Shown here one piece after another: positions 9,233-19,676 of a stretch of 64,000 nucleotides of DNA. A model generated the notes under the pieces. It was not told the DNA's origin. It saw nothing but the letters and a program-made list of their open reading frames with translations, and ran no database searches. The stretch spans positions 1-64,000 of the forward strand of contig CACJHI010000004.1 of NCBI GenBank assembly GCA_902593165.1. The letters are read 5' to 3'. Made by a program: the position numbers and the translations under genes. Position 1 is the first letter of the stretch, and each line of letters opens with the position of its first letter. Source of the DNA: an uncultured Bacteroidota bacterium. Its GTDB lineage: Bacteria; Bacteroidota; Bacteroidia; Flavobacteriales; Flavobacteriaceae.

Positions 9233-9955
9233 ATGAAAACTATAGCCTTAATCCCTGCAAGACTTGAATCTAAAAGGTTTCCTAATAAATTAATTAAAGA
9301 AATAGGTGGAGTACCTATTATTATTAAGACCTTTAATGCTGCAATAGATACTGGTCTTTTTGACGAGGTATATGTTGTAAGTGGTAATAATGAAATACTT
9401 GAACTAATTAAATCAGTTGGGGGTAGGACATTTAAATCTATTAATAATCATCAATCAGGTACAGATAGAATTGCTGAGGCAGCAATTGATATTAACTGTG
9501 ATATTATTGTTAATCTTCAAGGAGATGAACCATTTATCAATAAAATCGCTTTAAAAAAACTTATTAAATCCTTTGATGACCCAAAAGTCAATATGGCTTC
9601 ACTTATGACAAAATTTGAATCCTTCGATGAGATAAACAATCCAAACAATGTAAAAGTTATAGTTGATAGTCACTCTGATGCTATATATTTTTCAAGATTG
9701 CCTATCCCACATGGGTCAAAAAAAATTAATGATTATAATCGTCATGTTGGTGTTTATGCATTTTTAAAAAATGCTTTAATTGAATTCTCCAGATTAGACA
9801 GGTCAAATCTTGAAATTATTGAAAATCTTGAAGGTATTAGAATAATTGAGAACTCAAAAAAAATAAGAATGATAAATACCGACTTCCATGGAATATCTAT
9901 AGATACTCCAGAAGATCTATTAGAGGCTGAAGAATATATGTTATCAGATGATTAG
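9233..9955 (+). CDS. kdsB: 3-deoxy-manno-octulosonate cytidylyltransferase
   Basis: IALIPARLESKRFPNKLIKEIGG, NLQGDEPFI, YFSRLPIPH, HVGVYAF. Confidence 0.95.
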   Translation: MKTIALIPARLESKRFPNKLIKEIGGVPIIIKTFNAAIDTGLFDEVYVVSGNNEILELIKSVGGRTFKSINNHQSGTDRIAEAAIDINCDIIVNLQGDEPFINKIALKKLIKSFDDPKVNMASLMTKFESFDEINNPNNVKVIVDSHSDAIYFSRLPIPHGSKKINDYNRHVGVYAFLKNALIEFSRLDRSNLEIIENLEGIRIIENSKKIRMINTDFHGISIDTPEDLLEAEEYMLSDD

Positions 9956-10481
9956 AGTTTTATCAAAATTTATTTTAGAAAAAATAATTTGTTGGAAGGT
10001 CATTGGCTCGCTTCCCTTAAATGAAAGATATGTAATTGCTGTAGTTCCTCATTCAAGTTATTTTGACTTAGTCATTGCAGTTTTAATAAGAACATATTCA
10101 GGTTTAAAAATAAAATTTATTGGTAAAAAAGAGTTGTTTAATCCAGTTACATCTTTCTTCTTTAAGTTTTTGGGAGGAATTCCTGTAGATAGAAGTAAAA
10201 ACTCAAATATTGTTGATGAAGTTGTAAATTTATTTGATAAAAATGAAATTCAAATACTCGCAATAGCTCCGGAAGGCACAAGAAAAAGAGTTAAAAACTG
10301 GAAATCAGGTTTCTATTATATTGCATTAAATGCAAATCTACCTATTCTGATGGTTTCATTTGACTACATGAAAAAAGAGGTTGTAATCAATGATAAATTT
10401 TACCCCACAGGGGATATAAATAAAGATTTTTTTGAGCTTGAAAAAAAAGTTAGTAATGTTGTTTTAAGAAATAGACTTTAA
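9948..10481 (+). CDS. 1-acyl-sn-glycerol-3-phosphate acyltransferase family protein
   Basis: VVPHSSYFDLVIAV (HX4D-like), GGIPVDRSK, IAPEGTRKRVKNWKSGFYYIA. Confidence 0.87.
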   Translation: MIRVLSKFILEKIICWKVIGSLPLNERYVIAVVPHSSYFDLVIAVLIRTYSGLKIKFIGKKELFNPVTSFFFKFLGGIPVDRSKNSNIVDEVVNLFDKNEIQILAIAPEGTRKRVKNWKSGFYYIALNANLPILMVSFDYMKKEVVINDKFYPTGDINKDFFELEKKVSNVVLRNRL

Positions 10482-11194
10482 TCAATAGTCTTCATATCGT
10501 GATAGACATTTTGAACATCTTCGTCTTCATCAATCATATTAATCAGCCTCTCTACCTTTAATCTTTCATCCTCAGGTAAGGTTTTGTTAATTTTTGCCTC
10601 CCTTTCAAACTCACTAGAAGAAATTTCAAGTTGTCTTCTTTCTAATTCTTTTTGAATTGATCCAAAATCTTCAAACCTAGCTGTAATACTGATCTCATTT
10701 TCTAATTTACTCAATTCAATAACACCAAAATCTATAAGATCTAGCTCAAGCTCTTCAATATCAATACCTTGATCTTTTATTTGGAAGAAACATAAATGAT
10801 CAAATAAAAAATCAACTGATCCTGAAGTTGCTAAGCTTCCATCACACTTATTAAAGTAACTTCTGATATTAGCAACAGTTCTGTTATTATTATCTGTAGC
10901 AGCCTCTACTAGAATAGCTATGCCATGAGGTGCATATCCTTCTAGAAGTACTTCTTTAAAATTTTCAGAGCTTTTTTCAGAAGCCTTTTTTATAGCTCTT
11001 TCAATGTTATCTTTAGGCATATTTGCTGCCTTAGCATTTTGAATTATAGCTCTTAACCTTGAATTTGAAGAAGGGTCTGGGCCAGACTCTTTAACTGCAA
11101 TAATTATCTCTCTACCAATCCTTGTGAAGGTCTTAGACATATTAGACCATCGCTTCATTTTTCTTGCTTTTCTAAATTCAAATGCTCTTCCCAT
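10478..11194 (-). CDS. YebC/PmpR family DNA-binding regulatory protein (start set at MGRAFEFRK)
   Basis: MGRAFEFRKARKMKRWSNMSKTFTRIGREI, MPKDNIERAIKKA, EGYAPHGIAILVEAATDNNNRT. Confidence 0.93.
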   Translation of the reverse strand: MGRAFEFRKARKMKRWSNMSKTFTRIGREIIIAVKESGPDPSSNSRLRAIIQNAKAANMPKDNIERAIKKASEKSSENFKEVLLEGYAPHGIAILVEAATDNNNRTVANIRSYFNKCDGSLATSGSVDFLFDHLCFFQIKDQGIDIEELELDLIDFGVIELSKLENEISITARFEDFGSIQKELERRQLEISSSEFEREAKINKTLPEDERLKVERLINMIDEDEDVQNVYHDMKTID

Positions 11195-11198
11195 ATTA

Positions 11199-12272
11199 CT
11201 ATATAAATGGAGGTTTAGATATCTCTGCCTTAACAAAGTTCTCTCTTATTTTAACATAAATAATTTTTTCTTCCAGATATTCATTGTCAATATATGCTAA
11301 ACCAATTCCAATCTTTAAAATTGGTGAAAATGTTCCTGATGTTACCTTACCAATTATTTTTTTTTCTATGCTATAAATTTCATATCCATTTCTAGGAATA
11401 GATTTTTCAAGTAATTTAAAACCAACTAGCTTTCTTTTTACTCCTTTCTGAATTTCTGTCTCAATAATATTGCTTCCTATAAAATTTGTTTCAACTTTAG
11501 TAATCCATCTTAAATTAGCTTCTAGTGGAGAAGTTTCCTCATTAATATCATTACCATATAAGCAATAACCCATTTCAATTCTTAGCGTATCTCTTGCAGC
11601 AAGTCCAATAGGTTTTAACTCATATTCTTTATTCAAAAATAAAGTATCCCAAATTTTTAAAGCTTTATTATTTGGAATATATATCTCACAGCCGCCAGAA
11701 CCTGTATACCCAGTTTTAGAAATAATGATATCTTCACATCCAGCAAAATCACCATTTATGAAAGAATAATTTTTTAGTGATGATAGATTTTTGCTAGTGA
11801 AATTTTGACAAAATAATTCTGCTTTAGGACCTTGTATTGCAAGAAGTGAAATATCATCAGATAAGTTCGATATTGAGCAATTAAACTTATTGTTTTTATC
11901 AACTATCCACTGCCAGTTCTTTGATATGTTTGATGCATTTACTACTAAAAGATATTTTTTTGTTTCTAGTCTATACACAATCAAATCATCTATTATTCCA
12001 CCTGATTCATTAATCATACAATTATATTGAGCTTTCCCAATCTCAATATTTGATATGTCATTTGAGCATAACCTTTGAATAAATTCAGTTGAATTTATCC
12101 CTGAAATTTCAAACTCGCCCATATGAGAAACATCAAATATTCCTACACTATTTCTCACGTGAAGATGCTCTTCATTGACTGAAGTATAGCTTATTGGCAT
12201 CATATATCCAGCAAATTCAACAATTTTTGCATTTAATTCTTTATGCCTATCAAAAAGAACTGTCTTTTTCAT
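11199..12272 (-). CDS. gcvT: Glycine cleavage system T protein (aminomethyltransferase)
   Basis: GIFDVSHMGEFEI, GYTGSGGCEIYIP, GLAARDTLRIEMGYCLYGNDI. Confidence 0.95.
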   Translation of the reverse strand: MKKTVLFDRHKELNAKIVEFAGYMMPISYTSVNEEHLHVRNSVGIFDVSHMGEFEISGINSTEFIQRLCSNDISNIEIGKAQYNCMINESGGIIDDLIVYRLETKKYLLVVNASNISKNWQWIVDKNNKFNCSISNLSDDISLLAIQGPKAELFCQNFTSKNLSSLKNYSFINGDFAGCEDIIISKTGYTGSGGCEIYIPNNKALKIWDTLFLNKEYELKPIGLAARDTLRIEMGYCLYGNDINEETSPLEANLRWITKVETNFIGSNIIETEIQKGVKRKLVGFKLLEKSIPRNGYEIYSIEKKIIGKVTSGTFSPILKIGIGLAYIDNEYLEEKIIYVKIRENFVKAEISKPPFI

Positions 12273-12276
12273 TAAT

Positions 12277-13581
12277 TTAATTTCTCTGTAATAAGTACTC
12301 TTTTAACTCAGAGTAGTTCTCAATTGATGAAGATTTCTTCTCTTTAACCATAATATCTTTGATTGACTTTGGATAGTCAACATTTGTATCTATTGCATTC
12401 TCTACAACATCTTTAAATTTTATACTATGTGCTGTTGAAATGAAAATTCCATTTACATTCTCAATATTATTTATAGCCATATATTCTTTTAAGCCTAAAT
12501 ATCCAACTGCAGAATGTGGGTCTGTTAAATAATTATGTGTGGTAAATAATGATCTCATTGCTTCTTTTGTTGACTTGTCATCAAAACGAAAGCCTGATAT
12601 ATTCTTTCTCAATTTTTGTAAATCATTATTATATATTTTTTGAATCCTAATAAAGTTACTTGGTTCAGATACATCCATTGCATTTGAAATTGTCCTTTTT
12701 GTTGGGTGAGGTTCAAAAATACCATCTTTTATATATCTTGGAATTGTGTCGTTAATATTCGTAGATGCTATAAAATGATTAATGGGTAGTCCCATTGACT
12801 TACTTAATATTCCAGCACAAATGTTTCCAAAGTTTCCACTTGGGACTGAAAACAAGATTTCTTTTTTATTTTTAATTTTTTTGTATGCTAAAAAAAAATA
12901 AAACATTTGAGGTAACCACCTAGCAACATTTATCGAATTTGCAGATGTCAAAGCAATCTTTCTATTAATTTCTTCATCATTAAAAGCCTTCTTTACCATA
13001 GATTGACATTTATCAAAATCTCCTTCAACCTCAATTGCCTTAACATAATTTCCATTTGTTGTTATCTGTTGCTCTTGAACTTTGCTAATCTTCCCTTTAG
13101 GATATAAAATACAGACCTCAATATCTTTTGTGCCTAGAAACCCTCTTGCTACGGCTCCTCCAGTATCACCAGACGTAGCAACTAATACAGTTATCTTTTT
13201 TGAACTATAATTACTTTTAAAATAGTCAAGACATTGAGCCATAAATTTAGCGCCAATATCTTTAAAAGCTAATGTTGGACCATGGAATAATTCAAGTGAA
13301 TAAATAGAATTATCAATCTTCTTTAATGGTATTTTAAACGAAATTGTCTTATCTATTATATCAATCAAGTTAGATTTTGAAATTTCATCACCTATATACC
13401 TATTTATAACTTCATAACAAATCTCCACGTCATCCATGTCTTTGATAGATTCAATAAATTTTTTAGAAAGTGTTATGTTCTCTTGAGGATAATATAGACC
13501 CTTATCAGGTGCCAACCCATTTATAACAGCCTTCATAAATGAAGTAGGAGAGGAGTTGTGATTTAAGCTAATATATTTCAC
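12277..13581 (-). CDS. thrC: Threonine synthase
   Basis: LFHGPTLAFKDIGAKFMAQ, VLVATSGDTGGAVARGF, FSVPSGNFGNICAG. Confidence 0.95.
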   Translation of the reverse strand: MKYISLNHNSSPTSFMKAVINGLAPDKGLYYPQENITLSKKFIESIKDMDDVEICYEVINRYIGDEISKSNLIDIIDKTISFKIPLKKIDNSIYSLELFHGPTLAFKDIGAKFMAQCLDYFKSNYSSKKITVLVATSGDTGGAVARGFLGTKDIEVCILYPKGKISKVQEQQITTNGNYVKAIEVEGDFDKCQSMVKKAFNDEEINRKIALTSANSINVARWLPQMFYFFLAYKKIKNKKEILFSVPSGNFGNICAGILSKSMGLPINHFIASTNINDTIPRYIKDGIFEPHPTKRTISNAMDVSEPSNFIRIQKIYNNDLQKLRKNISGFRFDDKSTKEAMRSLFTTHNYLTDPHSAVGYLGLKEYMAINNIENVNGIFISTAHSIKFKDVVENAIDTNVDYPKSIKDIMVKEKKSSSIENYSELKEYLLQRN

Positions 13582-14507
13582 TTTGTATCAAGAATTTTAA
13601 TTCCTTGACTATTAATTTTAGATATAAATCCATCATAATCAATTCCTAATTTTTTATAATGGTTTGATATACTATCTAATATTCTATTAGAAGAAACACG
13701 GTTATTTGATAAAGAAAAAATTGATGGACCAGACCCTGATATTCCAACTGCAATACATCCATTCTCCTTAGATATTTCTTTCACTGTATTAAACTCAGGT
13801 ATTAGGAGCGCCCTATCAGGCTCTATAACTTCATCTATAACTGCTCTTGACATTAGACTAAAATCTTCTGTGTAAAGACTACTTACAAAGGAGCCAAGAT
13901 TAGCAGACTGTTTTACCATTTTTTCAATCTTTACTTTTTTCTTTACAACTTTTCTTGAGTCTGAAGTTTTAATTTCAATATTTGGCCTAACTATAACTAC
14001 TTCTAAGTCTTTTGGACAAGGAAGCTTTACCACATCAATATCATCTGTAGATCTAACAAGAGAAATTCCACCTAAAATTATTGGAGCGACATTATCTGCA
14101 TGATAAGATCCACTGACAAACTTTTCACCTTCCATTGAGAATCTGATCAAATCTAACTGACTAAAATGTGAGTCAAGAAGTTGATTTATTGCAAAAACAG
14201 CGCCTGCCGAACTAGCTGCAGAACTACCAATACCACTTCCAGGCTTAATACCTTTTTTTATCTCAATTTTAAATCCATTATTAATTTTAATCTCTTCTAG
14301 CATAGCTTGAGCTGCAATACCTGCTACATTCTCATTTATATCATTAGTTAAATCATATCCTCCAATAATGCTTATGATAATTCCTTTTGAACTAGTTTTT
14401 GAGACTGTTATTTCATCTCCTCGGTTTTCAAGACATAATCCAAGAATATCATATCCACATGATAAATTTGTAATACTTCCAGGAGAAAAAACTTTTATAC
14501 TATCCAT
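13578..14507 (-). CDS. thrB: Homoserine kinase (start set at MDSIKVFSPGS)
   Basis: VFSPGSITNLSCGYDILGLCLE, KPGSGIGSSAASSAGAVFA GHMP-kinase motif. Confidence 0.94.
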   Translation of the reverse strand: MDSIKVFSPGSITNLSCGYDILGLCLENRGDEITVSKTSSKGIIISIIGGYDLTNDINENVAGIAAQAMLEEIKINNGFKIEIKKGIKPGSGIGSSAASSAGAVFAINQLLDSHFSQLDLIRFSMEGEKFVSGSYHADNVAPIILGGISLVRSTDDIDVVKLPCPKDLEVVIVRPNIEIKTSDSRKVVKKKVKIEKMVKQSANLGSFVSSLYTEDFSLMSRAVIDEVIEPDRALLIPEFNTVKEISKENGCIAVGISGSGPSIFSLSNNRVSSNRILDSISNHYKKLGIDYDGFISKINSQGIKILDTK

Positions 14508-16947
14508 TTCCTTGACTAGCTTTAATAATATCAGCAAAAACACCAGAAGCAGTAAACTCTCCACCTGCACCAGCACCTTTAACAACTAATGGTGAATCTT
14601 TATATCTTTCTGTATAAAATACTGTGATGTTGTCGGATCCTACTAAATTATAAAATGGGTGTTCAGTACTTACTGATTCTAATCCAACACTAGCTTTACC
14701 CTTGTTTAGCTTAGCTACAAATTTCAATCTGGAATTATTCTCTTGAGCTTTTTTAAGAATAGAATTAAAATGTTCTTTGTTCTTTTCTAGAGATAATAAG
14801 AAGTCTTCTTTAGATTCAGCTTTAATGGAATCATCTGGAAGAAAGTGGTTCTTGTCAACATCCTCGATTTCTAATTTATATCCACTTTCTCTTGCTAATA
14901 TTAATATTTTTCTAGATACATCTACACCACATAAATCAATTTTAGGGTCTGGTTCAGTATAACCAAGATCAACTGCTTTAGATACAATTTTGTGGAAAGT
15001 GTCAATTTCATTAAAACTATTAAAAATATAATTTAATGTTCCAGAAAGCACTGCTTCAATTTTAATTATTTTATCACCTGAATTTATTAAATTATTTAAT
15101 GTGCTTATAACAGGAAGTGCAGCTCCAACATTAGTTTCATAGAGAAATGAACAGTTATTATTCCTTGATAATGTTTTTAAATTCTGATAATTAGAAAGCG
15201 TTCCAGAATTAGCTATTTTATTACAAGTTATTATGCCTATTCCATTATTTAAGTATTCACTGTATGTATTTGGTATTAAATCACTTGCAGTGTTGTCAAT
15301 AAATAAGCTATTTCTTAAATTTAGCTCAAGAATTTTACTTTGAAAATCAGTAGAATTTGCAATTATTTTAGATTTGTCAAGATTCTTAGACCAATTTTTT
15401 AAATCAATTTCTGAGTCAGAGATAATCATTTTTCTTGAATTAGAAATGCCAAGAACTTTAAGATTTATTTTTAGGTTTTTTGCAATAAACTCTTTTTGAT
15501 TCCTGATTTGTTCAATCAGAAATCCTCCAACATTTCCAACTCCAGTTATAAATATGTGAATGTCTTTGAGATTTTCTTCAAAAAAAGTTTCATGTAAAGC
15601 ATTTAGTGCTTTTTTAGTATTTTCTTTATCAATTATGATTGAAATATTTCTTTCAGAAGCTCCTTGAGCAATAGCTCTAATATTAATATTATTATGACCC
15701 AAAGCATTAAATAGTTTACCACTAATACCTTTCTTGCTCTTCATCTTATCACCAACAATAGCAATATTGGATAGGTTTGATTCAATCTGAGATTCATTTA
15801 TTCTTTTCTGAGATATTTCAAATTCAAACTCATTGTCTATTACTTCTTTTGCTAGAGAAGCATCATTTGAATTTACAGCAATACATATAGAAAACTCAGA
15901 GGATGCTTGAGTAATCATTACAACATTAATTTGCTTTGATGACAATGACTCAAAAAATCTTTTAGAAAAACCAGGAACACCAACCATACCTGATCCCTCA
16001 AAGTTAATTATGGAAATATCTTCAATATGACTAATACCTTTTACTATTTCATCCTCATCAAGTTTAGTAGAGTTCGAAATGCAAGTTCCATTTGCATCTT
16101 GATCAAATGTATTTTTAATGTATACAGGAATATTCTCTTCAATCAATGGCTGAAGAGTAGGGAAATATATCACTTTAGCACCAAAAAATGATAATTCCAT
16201 TGCTTCTTTGTATGATAAAAATTCTATTGGGGAGGCTTTTTCAACAATTTTAGGGTTTGCGCTAAAAACTCCACTAACATCGGTCCATATTTCTAAACAT
16301 TTTGCATTACAATACTTTGCAAAGATTGATGCACTATAGTCTGAGCCTCCTCTTCCAAGATTTGAAATTTCATTTGAACCATTTGAGCAAATATATCCTG
16401 GAGCGATCATTACTCTTGAGTCTACAAGGTCAAATTTGTTCTTTATGTTTATTGATGTCTTATCAGAGTCTAATATTTCATTGTTATTTAACATTTTAGT
16501 ATAAATTAATTCTTGCGAACTTATATATGAAATATCAAATTCTTTTTGCTTAAGAATTTCAAAAATAATATTACTTGATAGAATTTCTCCGAGAGTTAAT
16601 ACCTTAGAGATGGTCTTTTCTGTTACCTCGTCAATTGTTGAGATAGCATCAAGAATTTCTTCAAGCTGATTTAATTTCTCTTTTAAAAAACTTTTTAGAG
16701 AACTTTGACCATCAAGATTTGATAGATTATTAATTACTTCAAGGTGTCTATCCTCTATATTTTTTAAAACGTTATCAGTTGATTTTCCCTTAAGGATGAG
16801 ACATTCTTGAAGAAGATTAGTTATCCCCCCAAGTGCAGAAACAACAATCAAGATATTATCATCTTGATTATTTTTCAAAATTGATATTACTTTAGATATT
16901 GATTCTGAATTAGCGACTGATGTACCGCCAAACTTTAGGACTTTCAA
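14500..16947 (-). CDS. thrA: Bifunctional aspartokinase / homoserine dehydrogenase
   Basis: MKVLKFGGTSVANSESI, NLGRGGSDYSASIFA, ITGVGNVGGFLIEQI, EAVLSGTLNYIFN, GAGAGGEFTASGVFADI. Confidence 0.95.
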   Translation of the reverse strand: MKVLKFGGTSVANSESISKVISILKNNQDDNILIVVSALGGITNLLQECLILKGKSTDNVLKNIEDRHLEVINNLSNLDGQSSLKSFLKEKLNQLEEILDAISTIDEVTEKTISKVLTLGEILSSNIIFEILKQKEFDISYISSQELIYTKMLNNNEILDSDKTSINIKNKFDLVDSRVMIAPGYICSNGSNEISNLGRGGSDYSASIFAKYCNAKCLEIWTDVSGVFSANPKIVEKASPIEFLSYKEAMELSFFGAKVIYFPTLQPLIEENIPVYIKNTFDQDANGTCISNSTKLDEDEIVKGISHIEDISIINFEGSGMVGVPGFSKRFFESLSSKQINVVMITQASSEFSICIAVNSNDASLAKEVIDNEFEFEISQKRINESQIESNLSNIAIVGDKMKSKKGISGKLFNALGHNNINIRAIAQGASERNISIIIDKENTKKALNALHETFFEENLKDIHIFITGVGNVGGFLIEQIRNQKEFIAKNLKINLKVLGISNSRKMIISDSEIDLKNWSKNLDKSKIIANSTDFQSKILELNLRNSLFIDNTASDLIPNTYSEYLNNGIGIITCNKIANSGTLSNYQNLKTLSRNNNCSFLYETNVGAALPVISTLNNLINSGDKIIKIEAVLSGTLNYIFNSFNEIDTFHKIVSKAVDLGYTEPDPKIDLCGVDVSRKILILARESGYKLEIEDVDKNHFLPDDSIKAESKEDFLLSLEKNKEHFNSILKKAQENNSRLKFVAKLNKGKASVGLESVSTEHPFYNLVGSDNITVFYTERYKDSPLVVKGAGAGGEFTASGVFADIIKASQGNG

Positions 16948-19496
16948 GAAGCTATCTCTTTTTTATTAATTAATAATGTTAGAACCTCTGATTCAGATTT
17001 ATGATCAACATATAGCTTATCACCTTGCTTGATCTTATCAGCAACAAGGTTTTCTGCAATTAAGTCTTCAATGTATTTCTGTATCATTCTGTTTAGGGGT
17101 CTTGCACCATTTTTCTTATCAAATCCTTTATCACATATAAAAGCTTTTGCTTTTACTGAGATAGATAAATCATATCCTATACCACTGACTCTTTCTTTGA
17201 GTTTATCAATTTCAATGGATACTATTTTATTTATATCTTTTATGGATAGTGAATTAAATATTATACAATCATCAATTCTGTTTAAAAACTCTGGTGCAAA
17301 AGTATTTTTTAATGCTCTTTGAATAACTTTTTGTTCAGTTTGAGAGCTTTGATCAATCGATGATTTAGTCTCAAAACCTACACCAATTCCAAAGTCATTA
17401 ATCTGTTTTACACCTATATTTGATGTCATTATAATAATTGTATTTTGAAAATTTATTTTTCTGCCAACACTATCGGTAAGGAACCCGTCATCTAATATTT
17501 GAAGTAACATACTATATATGTCGGGATGTCCCTTTTCAATTTCATCAAATAAAACAACAGAGTATGGTCTTCTTTTTACTCTTTCAGTTAACTGACCTCC
17601 CTCTTCATATCCAACATATCCTGGAGGTGCTCCAATTAGCCTAGATACAGAAAACTTCTCCATGTATTCACTCATATCTATTCTAATTAGATTTTCTTCT
17701 GATTCAAAAATCTCAGACGCTAACACTTTAGCTAATTGGGTTTTACCAACACCAGTTTGACCTAAAAATATAAATGATCCAATTGGTCTATTTGGTGAAT
17801 TAAGGCCAGCCCTATTTCTTTGAATTGACTTCACAACTTTAGAAACAGCCTCGTCTTGACCAATAATTTTGTCCTTTATAATTTTTTCAAGTTTTGATAA
17901 TTTATTTTTTTCAGTTGAAACAATCTTATTAACTGGGATATTTGTCATCATGGACACAACATCAGCAATTTCATTTTCGTCAACTGTAACCCTATTAAGT
18001 TTTGAGTCTTCGTGCCATTTATTTTGAGCTTCAATAAGCTTTTTTTCAACTCTTTTCTCATCATCACGAAGCTTAGCTGCTTCTTCATACTTTTGTTTCT
18101 TAACAACTGAATTCTTTAATTCTCTAACGTCTTCAAGCTGTTTTTCCATTAGGATCACTTCTTCAGGCACATCCATGTTGTTTATGTGAGCACGAGAACC
18201 GGCCTCATCAAGAGCATCTATTGCTTTATCTGGTAAGAACCTGTCTGTTATATACCTTTGGCTTAATTCAACACACGCAACTAATGCCTCATCAGTATAA
18301 TTAACATTATGGTGTGACTCATATCTGTCTTTAATATTTCTTAAGATTTCAATTGTCTCATCTTTATTAGTCTCTTCTACAAGTATTTTTTGAAATCTTC
18401 TTTCAAGTGCTCCATCTTTTTCAATATGCTGACTATATTCATTTAAAGTAGTGGCTCCTATACATTGAATTTCTCCTCTTGCAAGAGCAGGTTTGAACAT
18501 ATTTGATGCATCAAGACTGCCAGTAGCACCACCAGCTCCAACAATTGTATGAATTTCATCGATAAATAAAATTATATTCCTATTCTTTTCAAGCTCATTC
18601 ATTACAGCTTTCATTCTCTCTTCAAATTGACCTCTGTATTTAGTTCCAGCTACAAGACTTGCTAGGTCAAGAGTAATAACTCTTTTACCGTATAAAATTC
18701 TTGACACCTTTTTTTGAATTATTCTTAAGGCTAAACCTTCAGCAATTGCGGATTTTCCAACACCTGGTTCACCAATTAAAAGAGGATTATTCTTTTTTCT
18801 TCTACTTAAAATTTGAGAGACTCTTTGAATTTCTTTTTCTCTTCCAATGACTGGATCTAACTTATTAGACTCAGCTAATGCGGTCATATCTCTACCGAAG
18901 TTATCTAGAACAGGAGTTTTAGTATTAGATGATGACTTAGTCTTTTGTTTAGAAGAGAAAGGGTTTTTAGATTCCTCAGAATCATCTTTTTCATCTGGAA
19001 ATGCAGAAGAGGTAGGATATTCAATTATATCATCAGATCCTGAATCGTTAATCATAGATTTGAACTTTTCTTTAACGTTGTCATATGTTATATCCATTTT
19101 CAATAAAACCTTTGTAATAGGATCATTATCATTTCGAAGAATACAAAGAAGCAAATGTGCGGTATTAATATTTGTACTTTGAAATAATTTTGCTTCTAAA
19201 AAAGTTGTTTTTAGTGCTCTTTCTGCTTGTCTTGTTAAATGTAGATTCTTTTTTTCATTTAAGCCAATCGATGCACTATCAATGATTGCAGGATTTAAAA
19301 TTTCAATTTTTTTTCTTAATTCATCAAGATTAATCTCAATTGAATTTAATATTGAGATAGCTTTACCTCCACCATCTCTTAGCATACCAAGAAGTAAGTG
19401 TTCGGTTCCAATCTGTTTGTGACCAAGCCTTAAAGCCTCTTCCTTACTGAAAGAAATAACATCTTTTACTCTTGAAGAAAAATTATCATCCATCAT
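16944..19496 (-). CDS. clpC: ClpC-type ATP-dependent Clp protease ATP-binding subunit
   Basis: GHKQIGTEHLLLGMLRDG Clp_N repeats, two AAA+ modules (GEPGVGKSAIAEGLA, GQTGVGKTQLAKVLA), UVR-type linker YEEAAKLRDDEKRVEKKL. Confidence 0.95.
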   Translation of the reverse strand: MMDDNFSSRVKDVISFSKEEALRLGHKQIGTEHLLLGMLRDGGGKAISILNSIEINLDELRKKIEILNPAIIDSASIGLNEKKNLHLTRQAERALKTTFLEAKLFQSTNINTAHLLLCILRNDNDPITKVLLKMDITYDNVKEKFKSMINDSGSDDIIEYPTSSAFPDEKDDSEESKNPFSSKQKTKSSSNTKTPVLDNFGRDMTALAESNKLDPVIGREKEIQRVSQILSRRKKNNPLLIGEPGVGKSAIAEGLALRIIQKKVSRILYGKRVITLDLASLVAGTKYRGQFEERMKAVMNELEKNRNIILFIDEIHTIVGAGGATGSLDASNMFKPALARGEIQCIGATTLNEYSQHIEKDGALERRFQKILVEETNKDETIEILRNIKDRYESHHNVNYTDEALVACVELSQRYITDRFLPDKAIDALDEAGSRAHINNMDVPEEVILMEKQLEDVRELKNSVVKKQKYEEAAKLRDDEKRVEKKLIEAQNKWHEDSKLNRVTVDENEIADVVSMMTNIPVNKIVSTEKNKLSKLEKIIKDKIIGQDEAVSKVVKSIQRNRAGLNSPNRPIGSFIFLGQTGVGKTQLAKVLASEIFESEENLIRIDMSEYMEKFSVSRLIGAPPGYVGYEEGGQLTERVKRRPYSVVLFDEIEKGHPDIYSMLLQILDDGFLTDSVGRKINFQNTIIIMTSNIGVKQINDFGIGVGFETKSSIDQSSQTEQKVIQRALKNTFAPEFLNRIDDCIIFNSLSIKDINKIVSIEIDKLKERVSGIGYDLSISVKAKAFICDKGFDKKNGARPLNRMIQKYIEDLIAENLVADKIKQGDKLYVDHKSESEVLTLLINKKEIAS

Positions 19497-19676
19497 TTAT
19501 TATTTAGTTGACTAAAATATATCATTAATATAAATTAACAAAGAAAATGCTTATACTAATTGCTTATTTCATGATAAAACTTTTCAATTAATAATGTTAA
19601 TAAATTATATGTTTTTATATCAATTAAAGAGTTCAAAATAGTACCCGATTAATTATTTTAGCATTAATATACTGTT

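Noticed and set aside
19497-19676. Riboswitch or ncRNA in the clpC-gyrA intergenic region
   Set aside because: 180-nt AT-rich divergent spacer with no strong conserved stem or recognised RNA motif; probably just divergent promoters.
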